The notes beneath the pieces are model-generated. The model made no database searches. It was not told the origin of the DNA and was given only the letters and a program-made list of their open reading frames with translations. DNA of 47,319 nt from Minwuia thermotolerans (GTDB lineage: Bacteria > Pseudomonadota > Alphaproteobacteria > Minwuiales > Minwuiaceae), in NCBI GenBank assembly GCA_021604565.1, contig BQJF01000026.1, forward strand, positions 1 to 47,319, given 5' to 3'. A program made the position numbers and the translations under genes. Every line of letters starts with the position of its first letter. Position 1 is the stretch's first letter. This document shows positions 1-9,096 of this stretch, piece after piece.

Positions 1-8
1 CGTATGCC

Positions 9-29
9 AGCGCCCAGTTCCAGGGCGCT
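9..29 (+). terminator. Hairpin at the left edge, possible terminator
   Basis: A perfect 7-bp stem (AGCGCCC / GGGCGCT) encloses a 7-nt loop and is followed by CTTCTCAT, which is only weakly T-rich. It may end a gene lying to the left of the window. The rest of 1-177 shows no convincing gene; its only other signal is the ribosome binding site of the next gene. Confidence 0.4.
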
Positions 30-177
30 CTTCTCATGTATCTGCTTGTTCATGAGCCACACGGTACGGACTGGCTGGCGCGATGCAACCGACAGGATCA
101 ATTTCCTGCCTTGCCAAGCGCGATCACAGCGTCACTTCAGATGACAGAGCCGCATTCGTTCATCGGGAGGAGACAGC

Positions 178-879
178 ATGAAGATCAGGCGCGCACTCAT
201 TGTCGGTGCCGGACCGGGCATCAGCACCAGCTTCGCCAGAAAACTGGCCGCACGGGGCGTGAAGCTCGCACTGGCCAGCCGGTCGGTCGACAAGCTGTCG
301 GAGATCGCAGCGGAAACCGGCGCGATCACGATCCCCTGCGATGCAAGTCAGGCCGAATCGGTGGAGGCGGCATTCGCGACCGTGGACAGTGAACTGGGCG
401 GCGTCGATCTGGTGCTGTTCAACGCCAGCATGGCATCGCGCGGTCCCCTGCTGGAGCAGGACCCGGCCCAGGTGGAACAGGCGCTGCGCATTACCTGCTT
501 CGGCGGCTTTCTGGTTGCCCAGGCTGCCGTCCGGCGCATGGCGGCGCAAGGTCACGGAAAGCTGTTCTTCACCGGCGCATCGGCCAGCGTGAAGGGTTAT
601 CCGCGCTCTGCCCCCTTCGCCATGGGCAAGTTCGGTCTGCGCGGTCTGGCCCAGTCCGTGGCGCGGGAGTTCGGTCCGGCAGGCATCCATGTCGCCCATT
701 TCGTCATCGATGGCGGTGTCCGTTCCGATGTCCGCCCCGGTCGCCAGGACTCGGCGGAAAATCCTGATGCCCTGCTGGATCCGGACGCCATTGCAGATAC
801 CTATGTCGCCACGATGGACCAGCCGCGCAGCGCCTGGTCACTGGAGGTGGAACTGAGGCCCTGGGTGGAGAAGTTCTGA
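178..879 (+). CDS. SDR-family protein with Phe in place of the catalytic Tyr (SDR_c10-like)
   Basis: A 233-residue short-chain dehydrogenase/reductase. The N-terminus has a modified nucleotide-binding loop, GAGPGI at residues 10-15. The usual YxxxK active site reads F147-A-M-G-K151, so the lysine is kept and the catalytic tyrosine is Phe. From memory, the SDR_c10 subgroup is defined by exactly this loss. The start follows a strong GGGAGGAG site 5 nt before the ATG. A close relative with the same change lies at 30815-31552, in a GST/enoyl-CoA hydratase operon. Substrate is unknown; it may not be a normal oxidoreductase. It converges on the kinase at 916-2151. Confidence 0.85.
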   Translation: MKIRRALIVGAGPGISTSFARKLAARGVKLALASRSVDKLSEIAAETGAITIPCDASQAESVEAAFATVDSELGGVDLVLFNASMASRGPLLEQDPAQVEQALRITCFGGFLVAQAAVRRMAAQGHGKLFFTGASASVKGYPRSAPFAMGKFGLRGLAQSVAREFGPAGIHVAHFVIDGGVRSDVRPGRQDSAENPDALLDPDAIADTYVATMDQPRSAWSLEVELRPWVEKF

Positions 880-915
880 GCGGTCGGGGATCGGATCCAA
901 CACTGGGGAAGCCGT

Positions 916-2151
916 TCAGGGACGGACGCGTCTGGCGGGCAGCAGGATCGAAACGGTTGTCCCGCGATTCTCCACGCTCTCCAGCCGCAGTTCACCGTCA
1001 TGTGCCTCGACCATAGCCTTGACGATCGCCAGCCCGAGGCCGGTTCCCGGTTCCGCGAGGTAGAGTTCCTGACCGGCCTGCCCGAAAGGTTCCAGGGCCG
1101 TCGCCAGTTTCTCTTCCGGGATGCCGATGCCGTTGTCTGACACACTGAGTGTCGGCATCGGAGTAGCGAGGTTCAGGCCAATGGAAATGCGACCGCCATC
1201 CGGTGTGAACTTGATCGAGTTTGACAGCAGGTTCAGCATGATCTGCTTGAACGCGCGACGGTCCACGATCATGTAGCTGGCAGCGTCGATATCGACTGCA
1301 ACGTCCAGCCTGGCTGATCGGACCTGCTCACGGACAACCTGGATGCAATCGTCGGCCAGTTCGCGAATGTTCACGGGCTCGGGATGATACTCCATCTGCC
1401 CGGACTCGATCTTCGACAGGTCGAGAATATCGTTGATCAGCGTCAGCAGATGCTGGCCGCTGTTGTAGATGTCGGACACGTAGGGAACATACCGGTCATT
1501 GCCGACCGGACCCATGACCTCGTCGCGCATCAGTTCGGAAAATCCGATGATTGCGTTCAACGGTGTCCGCAGTTCGTGGCTCATGTGGGCGAGAAACTGG
1601 CTCTTCGCGGCATTGGCGTATTCTGCCTGCTCCTTCGCCGCGCGCATCGCCATCTCGCTGCGGCGCAGGCGCTGTTCGGTGATGAACTGCGCATAGGCGT
1701 AGCGGATCGACCGCTCCAGCACGCGAGACGACAGGTCCTTCTTGTCGATGTAGTCGACCGCACCCGCCTCCAGCGCCGTCAGATCGATCATCGGGTCTGC
1801 GCTGCCCGTCAGCAGGATCAGCGGAACCTGCGCATCATTGGCCCGCATGCTGCGGATCAGTTCCAGTCCGGAACTCTCATTGATATGGTTGTCGATCAGG
1901 GCAATGTCGTGATCGCCCTTGCGAACCGCCTCCTCTGCTTCCTCTACCGAGTCCGTGTGGGAAACGCGATAGCGGCGACTGGATGACTTCAACAGGCGCT
2001 CGACAAGCACGAAATCCTCATAGTCGTCATCGACCATCAGCACCCTGACAGGACGTTCCTTCTTCACGTCCCGATCCTGATGCAACCTGATTACGTTGCT
2101 GGCGAAAGACGACAAGTGACCCACTCCGAGCTTGGCTTTCAGAGCGGCCAC
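916..2151 (-). CDS. Receiver-histidine kinase hybrid (REC-HisKA-HATPase)
   Basis: A 411-residue cytoplasmic protein with a receiver domain at about 36-150 (acidic DDD at 41-43, acceptor D87 in ALID, switch K137/138). A short coiled-coil-like linker leads to HisKA with phospho-site H192 in MSHELRTP, then HATPase_c with a GTGLGL G2 box. It has no membrane segment. A receiver placed before the kinase suggests that an upstream phosphodonor controls kinase activity. The HisKA is of PleC/DivJ type and closely resembles that of the Amt-kinase at 15195-17339. The receiver resembles that of the GGDEF-EAL protein at 9097-10794. The start is GTG with a weak GGA upstream. It lies 90 bp downstream of the response regulator at 2242, so it may be co-transcribed with it. 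Confidence 0.9.
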   Translation of the reverse strand: MAALKAKLGVGHLSSFASNVIRLHQDRDVKKERPVRVLMVDDDYEDFVLVERLLKSSSRRYRVSHTDSVEEAEEAVRKGDHDIALIDNHINESSGLELIRSMRANDAQVPLILLTGSADPMIDLTALEAGAVDYIDKKDLSSRVLERSIRYAYAQFITEQRLRRSEMAMRAAKEQAEYANAAKSQFLAHMSHELRTPLNAIIGFSELMRDEVMGPVGNDRYVPYVSDIYNSGQHLLTLINDILDLSKIESGQMEYHPEPVNIRELADDCIQVVREQVRSARLDVAVDIDAASYMIVDRRAFKQIMLNLLSNSIKFTPDGGRISIGLNLATPMPTLSVSDNGIGIPEEKLATALEPFGQAGQELYLAEPGTGLGLAIVKAMVEAHDGELRLESVENRGTTVSILLPARRVRP

Positions 2152-2241
2152 TATTCCACTGGGTTCGTTAAAAGCCTGTAAACTGGATCAAATTCATTCA
2201 ATCCCGATCAGAAGGCCATTGGCTGCAGGTCGGTGCAGCGA

Positions 2242-2673
2242 TCAGGCGGCGGGCAACATGCAGGTCGTCGACCAGTAGCTGTCCATGTTCCGGATGACCT
2301 GGACCAGATCATCGAACGAACGCGGCTTGGTGATGTAGGAGTTGGCACCCAGATCATAGCAACTCAACACGTCGCCACGGGCCTGTGATGTCGTCATCAC
2401 GATGGACGGAATGCGTCGGAAGTCTTCACTCTTCTGCAACTGGGCAAGCAGGCGTCGCCCATCCATGCCCGGCATGTTGAGATCAAGCACCAGAAGATCG
2501 ACATCTTCGCACTTGCCCTGCCCCAGATACCACCCGCGACCATTGAGCAGATCAAGCATTTCCTGACCGTCGTCAACGAACGTCGGTTCAAGACCCGCGC
2601 CGGATTTCAGGATGGCGCGCTCAAAGAGAATCCGGTCAACCGGATCATCTTCAGCCCATATCACTCTTGGCAT
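2242..2673 (-). CDS. Single-domain response regulator (Rcp1-like)
   Basis: A 143-residue protein that is all receiver domain: acidic pair at 9-10 (EDD), acceptor D64 in LVLDLNMP and switch K116 in ITKP, so it should be phosphorylatable. Its form (PVDRILFERAI start, long loop before beta-3) resembles Rcp1, the partner of cyanobacterial phytochrome kinases. The gene just upstream encodes a kinase with a phytochrome-type HisKA (SHDLREPL), which makes that kinase the likely phosphodonor. I chose the ATG at 2673 because AAGGA lies about 10 nt upstream; an in-frame TTG at 2694 is less likely. There is no output domain, so it probably acts by protein contact or in a relay. Confidence 0.88.
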   Translation of the reverse strand: MPRVIWAEDDPVDRILFERAILKSGAGLEPTFVDDGQEMLDLLNGRGWYLGQGKCEDVDLLVLDLNMPGMDGRRLLAQLQKSEDFRRIPSIVMTTSQARGDVLSCYDLGANSYITKPRSFDDLVQVIRNMDSYWSTTCMLPAA

Positions 2674-2729
2674 GGCGTGTATTCCTTCTCGCAACCGAAA
2701 ATGCCACGGCAGCGTGCTTTACGCAAACG

Positions 2730-5504
2730 TCATCTACGGGGTTCAGGCATCTGCTTCAACTGATCGGGCTCACTCACCCTGGGCAATCTACGCAACTGCA
2801 ACACGAATTGTGCGCCGCCTGACTGACCCGAAGGTGCACCAGTCTCCAACCAGACCTTGCCACCAAGACCAACGGCAAGCTTTCTCACAATGGCCAACCC
2901 CATCCCAGTACCGGCAACACTGCCCCTTCGGCCGAGTCGCTTGAATGGCTCGAACACGGCCTCCGAACTGGCAGCATCAATCCCCGGCCCATTGTCGGTA
3001 ACGCGGATCCGGACAGCATCCCTGGAGCCTGCATCCGCAATGACTGAGACTTCCGGCACCCTGTCGGGATCGCGGTACTTGATGGAATTGCCGATCAGGT
3101 TCTGAAAGATCCTGACCAGATCGCCATGCCGCCCCCGAACCACTGGCAGTTCCCCCACGGTCACCACGGCTTCGGATTCAGTGATGGGAACCAGCAGATT
3201 GTCCATCGCTTCGGAAACCGCCGCAGCCAGATCGACGTTCACCAGAGCTTCATCGGAACGTCCCGCCTTGGAGAACTGAAGCAGGTCATCGATCAGGGCT
3301 TCCATCCGATCAGCGCCGTTGGTCATGTATCCCAGGAAGGCTTTTGCATCGTCCGGCAGGGCTTCCGCGTAATCTGTTGTCAGTATCTCACCGAATGACT
3401 GGATCTTGCGCAGCGGTTCCCGCAGGTCGTGACTTGCAATGAAGGCAAACTGCTGCAGATCCCTGTTCGACCTGGCGAGTTCGGCTTCGCGCTGCTTCAG
3501 TTCGCTGACGTCCTGACGGATGCTGATGAAGCCACCGTCTTCCATCGGATAGTCGCGTCCGGCGAGCCAGATACCACCGGGGAGCGAGATCAGAAATGGC
3601 ACGTCCTCTTCCCGACGCCCCTGACGCCGCAGTTCTATCCATGAATCGACGTCTGTTTCGCCTTCCGGCAGATTGAGGGTACCCGCGATCAGGTTCTGCC
3701 GGATGATCGATTCCCAGGACATGCCGGGGCGCAGATCCGGAATTGCATCGACAATCCGGGCATACTTTTCATTGAAGTGAACCAGTCGTTCGCTGGAATC
3801 GAAAATGGCAATCGCGTCAGTGATGGAACTGATCGCGTCGGCGAGCTGGCGCTGACTTTCGATACTTTGTGCCTCGGCACTGCGTATGTCGGACAGGTCA
3901 CGCACGGAGCCGGCCGTTCCCGCGAATCCACCGTCCTGGTCGAAGATCGGATTGATCGACACTTCCACCTGGCGCTCGGTACCGTCCCTGGATCTGCGCA
4001 TGCTCTGCAGGTTGCGGAACTTCTCGCCACGCCTGAGCCGCCTCAGACGTTCGTTCCGGATCGCCACCGGATCGCCACCTGGCAACTCGTTCACATGCAT
4101 CCCGCGCGCTTCTTCGGCGCCGATGCCATAGATTGCCTCGGCCGCCCGGTTCCAGATCGTGATCCGACCATCCGCATCCGTGCCGACCACGCCCTCCGCC
4201 GAGGCATCAAGAAAGGCTTCCAGCTCTCGCGTCCGGTTCTCCGCCCGACGACGCAGTTCCTGTGCCTCACTGATGTCCCTGATGGTGATCGCGGCGCCGA
4301 CGAACGAACCGTCGTTCAGAATGGGAACGCCGTCCAGTTGCGCGACGATGGTGCGGCCATCCTCGCTCTCGCGCGTCATAGGCAGGTTGCTGACCCGCTC
4401 CCCCTTCGCCAGCCGGGCGATGATCGCGGCGTTCTCTTCCCTGTATTGCGCGCGGCCAAGCTGACGATTCACCGCGAACTCCTCATGCGTCGTTCCGAGA
4501 ATCCGCAGCAGTGGCTCATTCCAGAGCGCGAAATTGCCATTGAAATCCGTCAGGATGACGCCGTCGGGCACATTCTCGATTGCCGTCCGATAGAGTTGGA
4601 GATCGAGTTCCTTGCGACGCCGTTCCTCCATCAGCACGGCGACCAGTTGTCCGACACCGGTCGTGAGAACCAGGAACACCTGAACATCCCGGATCGCGAT
4701 CCCGATATCTCCATTGACCGCCAGATAGATCGGGCCAATGCCGTTCACCGTCGTCCAGGCTGCACCAACGGCAATTACGGCACCGGCAGCACCTACCGCA
4801 GCAATGCCGACCCGCGACGCCAGCAGGATCATCAGCGGCGGCATCAGGAACAGTATCAGTTCCACTTCAGTCACTATCGCCGCCAGGCCGACACCGACCA
4901 ACCCGGCCAGGCAGAGCCCGAAGTACCGCAGATTGAGTGCCAGACGCCGCCCGGCATCCAGTGAGATCAGGGCGGGCGCCAGAATGAAATTGCCGACAGT
5001 GTCGGAGAGAAACCAGCGTTCCAGAACACCAGCATAGGGAGCGCCATAGGCGAGATGGATCACAAGCGCACCAATGGCGGCACCGACGATCGGGCCAACG
5101 GGCAAGGCAAATACCGCGAATTTCAGAATGCCCTGGCCGTCGTTGATTTCGCGCACATGCCAGTCGACCACCCGCAAGCCAGCAATGACCGCCAGGATGC
5201 CCGCCAGGTTGGCCACGGTCAGACCCAGCGCAACCAGGAACGGATCGCCATGTACCAGGTTGGCGACAAGGATCATGGCACCGGAAACCAAGAACACCAG
5301 CACCTGACGCTGCCGAACCCGCCAGCGCAGCATCAATCCGATCGTCACGCCCGAGGCAAGCCAGACAGAGGCCACGTTCCCCGCACTGCGGGTCAGTTCG
5401 ATCCCCAGCAGTGCCGCCACCAGGACGGCAACCGCCGAAATCAACAGCGTCTGCCAGGCCGGCGGATACGCAACTTTCAAGTCAGTTTCAGAATCCAATT
5501 GCAC
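2730..5504 (-). CDS. MASE1-PAS-PAS-PAS membrane histidine kinase
   Basis: A 924-residue sensor kinase. Residues 1-290 hold about eight hydrophobic segments that look like a MASE1 sensory domain (SVWLASGVT near 46-54). Three PAS domains follow at about 305-415, 425-545 and 555-670. HisKA is at about 685-750 with H692 in ASHDLREPLRKI, a phytochrome/Cph1-type signature. HATPase_c runs to about 905 (N-box near 801-806, DNGPGI at 837-842, GTGMGL at 865-870). MASE1 ligands are largely unknown; PAS domains may add redox or small-molecule input. It is followed on the same strand, 56 bp away, by the Rcp1-like regulator, its likely partner. All motifs needed for kinase activity are visible. Confidence 0.9.
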   Translation of the reverse strand: MQLDSETDLKVAYPPAWQTLLISAVAVLVAALLGIELTRSAGNVASVWLASGVTIGLMLRWRVRQRQVLVFLVSGAMILVANLVHGDPFLVALGLTVANLAGILAVIAGLRVVDWHVREINDGQGILKFAVFALPVGPIVGAAIGALVIHLAYGAPYAGVLERWFLSDTVGNFILAPALISLDAGRRLALNLRYFGLCLAGLVGVGLAAIVTEVELILFLMPPLMILLASRVGIAAVGAAGAVIAVGAAWTTVNGIGPIYLAVNGDIGIAIRDVQVFLVLTTGVGQLVAVLMEERRRKELDLQLYRTAIENVPDGVILTDFNGNFALWNEPLLRILGTTHEEFAVNRQLGRAQYREENAAIIARLAKGERVSNLPMTRESEDGRTIVAQLDGVPILNDGSFVGAAITIRDISEAQELRRRAENRTRELEAFLDASAEGVVGTDADGRITIWNRAAEAIYGIGAEEARGMHVNELPGGDPVAIRNERLRRLRRGEKFRNLQSMRRSRDGTERQVEVSINPIFDQDGGFAGTAGSVRDLSDIRSAEAQSIESQRQLADAISSITDAIAIFDSSERLVHFNEKYARIVDAIPDLRPGMSWESIIRQNLIAGTLNLPEGETDVDSWIELRRQGRREEDVPFLISLPGGIWLAGRDYPMEDGGFISIRQDVSELKQREAELARSNRDLQQFAFIASHDLREPLRKIQSFGEILTTDYAEALPDDAKAFLGYMTNGADRMEALIDDLLQFSKAGRSDEALVNVDLAAAVSEAMDNLLVPITESEAVVTVGELPVVRGRHGDLVRIFQNLIGNSIKYRDPDRVPEVSVIADAGSRDAVRIRVTDNGPGIDAASSEAVFEPFKRLGRRGSVAGTGMGLAIVRKLAVGLGGKVWLETGAPSGQSGGAQFVLQLRRLPRVSEPDQLKQMPEPRR

Positions 5505-5647
5505 AGACCTTGACTGGACACACGCGGGAACAGACAGGCCCTGCCGAACGGGAGCCGTGTCAGACCGGATCAGAGTACACGGACTATCCTAACATCATCC
5601 TAACCCTGCGCGGTCCGGCCTGCGACCGATACGACCGACGCGGGTGC

Positions 5648-6073
5648 TCAACCAGGTATCGCATCCCGTGCCAGTTGGTCCGCCCTCTCGTTCCCGGCGT
5701 CGCCCGCGTGCCCCTTGACCCAGTGCCAGCGCACCTGGTGGCGGCTGTTGGCCATGTCCAGTTCCTGCCAGAGATCCGCATTCTTCACCGGCTTCTTCGC
5801 GGCAGTCTTCCAGCCCCGCGCCTTCCAGCCCCGGATCCAGTCGGTGATGCCGTCCATCACGTACCGGCTGTCCGTATGCAGAAGGACATCGCAGGGGCGT
5901 TTCAGCGCGTTCAGCGCCTCTATCGCTGCGCGCAGTTCCATGCGGTTGTTCGTGGTCTGCGCTTCCCCCCCGGAAAGCTCCCTCTCGCGTTCCCCGAAAC
6001 GCAGGACCGCGCCCCAACCACCGGGGCCAGGATTGCCGGAACAGGCGCCATCGGTCCAGATCTCTACCTCCAT
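5648..6073 (-). CDS. rnhA: Ribonuclease HI
   Basis: A 141-residue type 1 RNase H, which degrades the RNA strand of RNA-DNA hybrids. Metal-binding acids D8 (WTDGAC), E46 (NRMEL), D68 (HTDSRY) and D132 (NERAD), and the catalytic-loop H122 (VKGHAG), are all present. Length fits the family (about 150). The ATG at 6073 is the family start and sits 2 nt after the thrB stop, so it is the last gene of ispH-thrB-rnhA, an order common in alphaproteobacteria. Confidence 0.96.
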   Translation of the reverse strand: MEVEIWTDGACSGNPGPGGWGAVLRFGERERELSGGEAQTTNNRMELRAAIEALNALKRPCDVLLHTDSRYVMDGITDWIRGWKARGWKTAAKKPVKNADLWQELDMANSRHQVRWHWVKGHAGDAGNERADQLARDAIPG

Positions 6074-6075
6074 CG

Positions 6076-7041
6076 TCAGAAATCCAGCCCGTAGGCGCGC
6101 GTATCCGCGACACCACGGTGAAACTTCAGCTTGTGCCAGTATTCGAGCGGGTCCTTGCGGGTCACGAATGCTCCTTCGGGTGTATGCAGCCAGTCGTAGA
6201 GGCGGGTGGCCAGGAACCGCAGCGCCGCGCCACGTGCCAGCAGCGGCAGCGCGTCGAACTCCGCGCGGGAGATCGGACGGCGATTGCGGTAAGCCTGCAG
6301 CATGGCCCGCGCATGCGTGATGTTGAACGCCCCATCGCGTTCGAAACACCAGGCGTTCAGGCAGATCGCAAGGTCGTAGAGCAGGATGTCATTGCAGGCG
6401 AAGTAGAAGTCGATGACGCCGCTGAGTTCATCACCCATGAAGAAGACATTGTCGGGAAACAGATCAGCATGGATGACGCCCGTCGGCAGGTCGCGTGGCC
6501 AGTCGGTCCTGATCGCTGCCATCTCCCGCCAGAGTTCCCCTGACAGACCAGGCAGGACCGTGTCTGCGCCGGACTCCGATTGCCTGATCAGGGTCGACCA
6601 GCCATCCAGGGACAAGGCATTCGGGCGCCGCAGGGGGAAGTCGCCCGCGGCGAGGTGCAACTGCGCCAGCGCATCACCGATCGCTGCCAGATGGACGGGC
6701 CGGGGCTTGCGTGGCCAGCGGCCCTGCAGGAAGCTGACGATGGCCGCCGGGCGGTCAGCCGCCGTGACAAGTGTCTCTCCCGCCCGCGTGCGCACCGGCC
6801 TCGGACAGGGGAAGCCGCGTTCGGACAGATGGTCGAGCAATCCCAGGAAGAACGGCAGGTCCGCCGGATCGACCCGCTTTTCATAGAGCGTGAGGATGTA
6901 GCGGTCCCGATCCGTCAGCAGCATGAAGTTGGAGTTCTCGACCCCTTCCGCAATGCCGGTACAGGCAACCGCCTGACCAATGTCATAGCATCCCAGCAGA
7001 CGATCCAGCTCGTCGTCGGCAATGTCGGTATAGACGGCCAA
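6076..7041 (-). CDS. thrB: Homoserine kinase, ThrB (APH-fold type)
   Basis: A 321-residue kinase of the aminoglycoside phosphotransferase fold that phosphorylates homoserine in threonine synthesis. This is the ThrB type found in alphaproteobacteria and pseudomonads, not the GHMP-fold enzyme of E. coli. The catalytic loop [13 protein letters not shown] and the metal-binding GVIDFYFA are intact. The family start MAVYT is kept. It lies between ispH (9 nt gap) and rnhA (2 nt gap), so the three are almost certainly one transcript. Confidence 0.95.
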   Translation of the reverse strand: MAVYTDIADDELDRLLGCYDIGQAVACTGIAEGVENSNFMLLTDRDRYILTLYEKRVDPADLPFFLGLLDHLSERGFPCPRPVRTRAGETLVTAADRPAAIVSFLQGRWPRKPRPVHLAAIGDALAQLHLAAGDFPLRRPNALSLDGWSTLIRQSESGADTVLPGLSGELWREMAAIRTDWPRDLPTGVIHADLFPDNVFFMGDELSGVIDFYFACNDILLYDLAICLNAWCFERDGAFNITHARAMLQAYRNRRPISRAEFDALPLLARGAALRFLATRLYDWLHTPEGAFVTRKDPLEYWHKLKFHRGVADTRAYGLDF

Positions 7042-7050
7042 TTCAGATGA

Positions 7051-8004
7051 TCAGTCGACCAGGACACGCGGCAGCTTGAAGGAGATACCTTCTTCCGCGC
7101 CCTCGACATTCACGATCTCGACGGTTCGGTGCGCGCGAAAGGCCTCGATCAGTTCCTGCACCAGAACTTCGGGCGCAGACGCGCCGGCTGTTATGCCCAC
7201 TGTGCGCGCGTCCCCGATGACACTCCAGTCCAGATCGGCGGCGCGTTCCACCAGCATGGATGCACGGCAGCCTGCCCGCTCTGCCACCTCCACCAGGCGC
7301 TTGGAGTTCGATGAGGTCGGTGCACCGACCACGAGCAGCACTTCGCACTGGCTGGCCATTTCCTTGACGGCAAGCTGCCGGTTGGTCGTGGCATAGCAGA
7401 TGTCTTCCTTGCGCGGCTTTCGCATGGTGGGAAAGCGCCGGGTCAGGGCCGCCATGATCGCGGCCGTGTCATCGACCGACAGCGTGGTCTGCGTGATCAC
7501 ACCAAGGTTCTCCGGATCCGCCACCTGAACCGTCTCGGCCTGGCCTTCATCCTCGACAAGGGTGATCGCGCCGGCAGGCAACTGCCCCATGGTGCCGATG
7601 ACCTCCGGGTGTCCGGCGTGGCCGATCATGATGATGTGATGACCGGCGCGATGATGCTTCTCCGCCTCCATGTGCACCTTGGATACCAGCGGACAGGTGG
7701 CATCCAGGTAGACCAGATTGCGGCGCTGCGCCTCCTCTGGCACCCATTTCGGAACACCATGCGCGGAAAAGATGACTGTCGCATCCGCCGGCACATCGTC
7801 GAGTTCATCGACGAAGATGGCCCCGCGCTGGCGCAAACCTTCGACAACAAAGCGGTTGTGCACGATTTCGTGGCGGACATAGACCGGGGCGCCGAACTTC
7901 TCCAGCGTCCGCTCGACGATCTGGATGGCGCGTTCGACCCCGGCACAGAACCCGCGTGGATTGGCCAGAAATATCCGGATCGGTCTCGGACTCGGCGCGT
8001 TCAT
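7051..8004 (-). CDS. ispH: 4-hydroxy-3-methylbut-2-enyl diphosphate reductase
   Basis: A 317-residue iron-sulfur enzyme making IPP and DMAPP in the last step of the MEP isoprenoid pathway. Cluster cysteines C20 (PRGFCAG), C104 (DATCPLV) and C203 (ICYATTNRQ) are present, as are the substrate-binding histidines in HEIVHN, SAHGVP and GHAGHPE. I chose the ATG at 8004 (MNAPSP) because GGAG lies about 8 nt upstream and the extra residues of the longer frame are not conserved. It heads the ispH-thrB-rnhA operon and is divergent from the CDGSH gene; the 136-bp gap must hold both promoters, but I see no clear boxes. Confidence 0.96.
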   Translation of the reverse strand: MNAPSPRPIRIFLANPRGFCAGVERAIQIVERTLEKFGAPVYVRHEIVHNRFVVEGLRQRGAIFVDELDDVPADATVIFSAHGVPKWVPEEAQRRNLVYLDATCPLVSKVHMEAEKHHRAGHHIIMIGHAGHPEVIGTMGQLPAGAITLVEDEGQAETVQVADPENLGVITQTTLSVDDTAAIMAALTRRFPTMRKPRKEDICYATTNRQLAVKEMASQCEVLLVVGAPTSSNSKRLVEVAERAGCRASMLVERAADLDWSVIGDARTVGITAGASAPEVLVQELIEAFRAHRTVEIVNVEGAEEGISFKLPRVLVD

Positions 8005-8140
8005 GAGTTGGCTCCGCTGGCATCGGGACTGGCAGGTGTCGCAGCTTGTGGACTTGTCCCCCCTCATCTACATTGCGGCCCGGCGGGCGACAAGCGCATC
8101 GCCGTTCAACTTCATCCTGATAGTCTGGATATTCTCCACC

Positions 8141-8380
8141 ATGGCCGAGCCGACGATTGCCCAGAAATCCCCTTTTGCTGTCGAAACCGAAGCCGGGAAG
8201 AGCTATTTCTGGTGCTCCTGCGGAGAGAGCTCCAAGCAGCCGTTCTGCGACGGTTCCCACAAGGGCAGCACCTTCGCGCCGACGAAATTCACGGCGGAGA
8301 AGGACGGGAAGGTGTTCTTCTGCGGCTGCAAGATGTCATCGCGTGGTGCGCTCTGCGACGGCACCCACAACAAGATTTGA
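8141..8380 (+). CDS. Double-CDGSH iron-sulfur protein
   Basis: A 79-residue protein with two CDGSH zinc-finger-type motifs, each of which binds a redox-active, pH-labile [2Fe-2S] cluster with 3-Cys-1-His ligation. Motif one is CSCGESSKQPFCDGSH; motif two is CGCKMSSRGALCDGTH. All six cysteines and both histidines are present. Tandem bacterial forms resemble the mitochondrial MiNT/CISD3 type. The ATG at 8141 gives the compact family length; upstream in-frame sequence is not CDGSH-like. The unknown lipoprotein follows 11 bp later. Likely roles are electron or cluster transfer, but no substrate can be named. Confidence 0.9.
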   Translation: MAEPTIAQKSPFAVETEAGKSYFWCSCGESSKQPFCDGSHKGSTFAPTKFTAEKDGKVFFCGCKMSSRGALCDGTHNKI

Positions 8381-8391
8381 GGCGACCCTAC

Positions 8392-8922
8392 GTGCGTTTT
8401 CTTGCTCCCATCGCGACTTCGCTTGCTCTCGTTCTCGCCGCCTGCGGAGGTGTCACCACAGCCGCAGATGGAACCTGCCCGCGTATCGGCGTGCTGCAGG
8501 ACGCGGCGAACTATCCGCTGAAGGATTCCGCCGGCAATATCCGCGCGCTGGCGCGACTGAGTGTCAGCCGGGCAACAGCCTGCACCTACAACAAGTCGAA
8601 TACGGCGGAAACTGGCTTCAGCACGATGCGGACCGTGCTCAATGTGCGAGCCGAAGCAGCGAGGGCCGAAACCGCAAGCATGCGCAATGTCGAAGTACCC
8701 GTGATCGTTGCGACTGTGTCGGCGGATGGCCTGCTGACGGGACGGCACCGCCTGACGATGGATGTTCCGATTTCCGCAACCGGCACTGGCAATGCCGAGG
8801 AACAGGTCGAGGTCGTCATCAGCTACAAGGGATCTGGCGAGGCCGAACAGCATCGTATCGTGGTGGCGTTCGACCTTGGTCGCGATGAAGTGCTGCTGAA
8901 CAGGAGCCGCGTCGGACGCTGA
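8392..8922 (+). CDS. Unrecognised lipoprotein
   Basis: A 176-residue protein starting at GTG, 11 bp after the CDGSH gene and probably co-transcribed with it. The N-terminus is a lipoprotein signal: a charged start, a hydrophobic stretch, and the lipobox LAAC, giving a lipidated Cys near residue 18 followed by GG. With no Asp after the Cys, sorting to the outer membrane is plausible. The mature part is small, contains two more Cys (CPRIG, CTYNK) that could form a disulfide, and looks beta-rich (VPVIVATVSADG, EVVISYKG). I recognise no domain. Function is unknown. Confidence 0.75.
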   Translation: MRFLAPIATSLALVLAACGGVTTAADGTCPRIGVLQDAANYPLKDSAGNIRALARLSVSRATACTYNKSNTAETGFSTMRTVLNVRAEAARAETASMRNVEVPVIVATVSADGLLTGRHRLTMDVPISATGTGNAEEQVEVVISYKGSGEAEQHRIVVAFDLGRDEVLLNRSRVGR

Positions 8923-9096
8923 GGTCAGGCCGTTGACCACCGCACACCTTCTTTCACAGGGACCGACAGCAGCAGCCTGAATTCATGCGGGAACTGCAAC
9001 CGTGGGTTGCCTGCCGCGACAAAGCCAACTGCCGGATGGACCGTTCAGCCGTCTGACTGCGCTGACGACAGTCGACCGATCCCCCGATGGAACGAT

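Noticed and set aside
7609-8391. A long N-terminal extension of the lipoprotein frame, antisense to ispH and through the CDGSH gene
   Set aside because: The lipoprotein signal begins at the GTG at 8392; the upstream frame is a shadow of ispH and the CDGSH gene.
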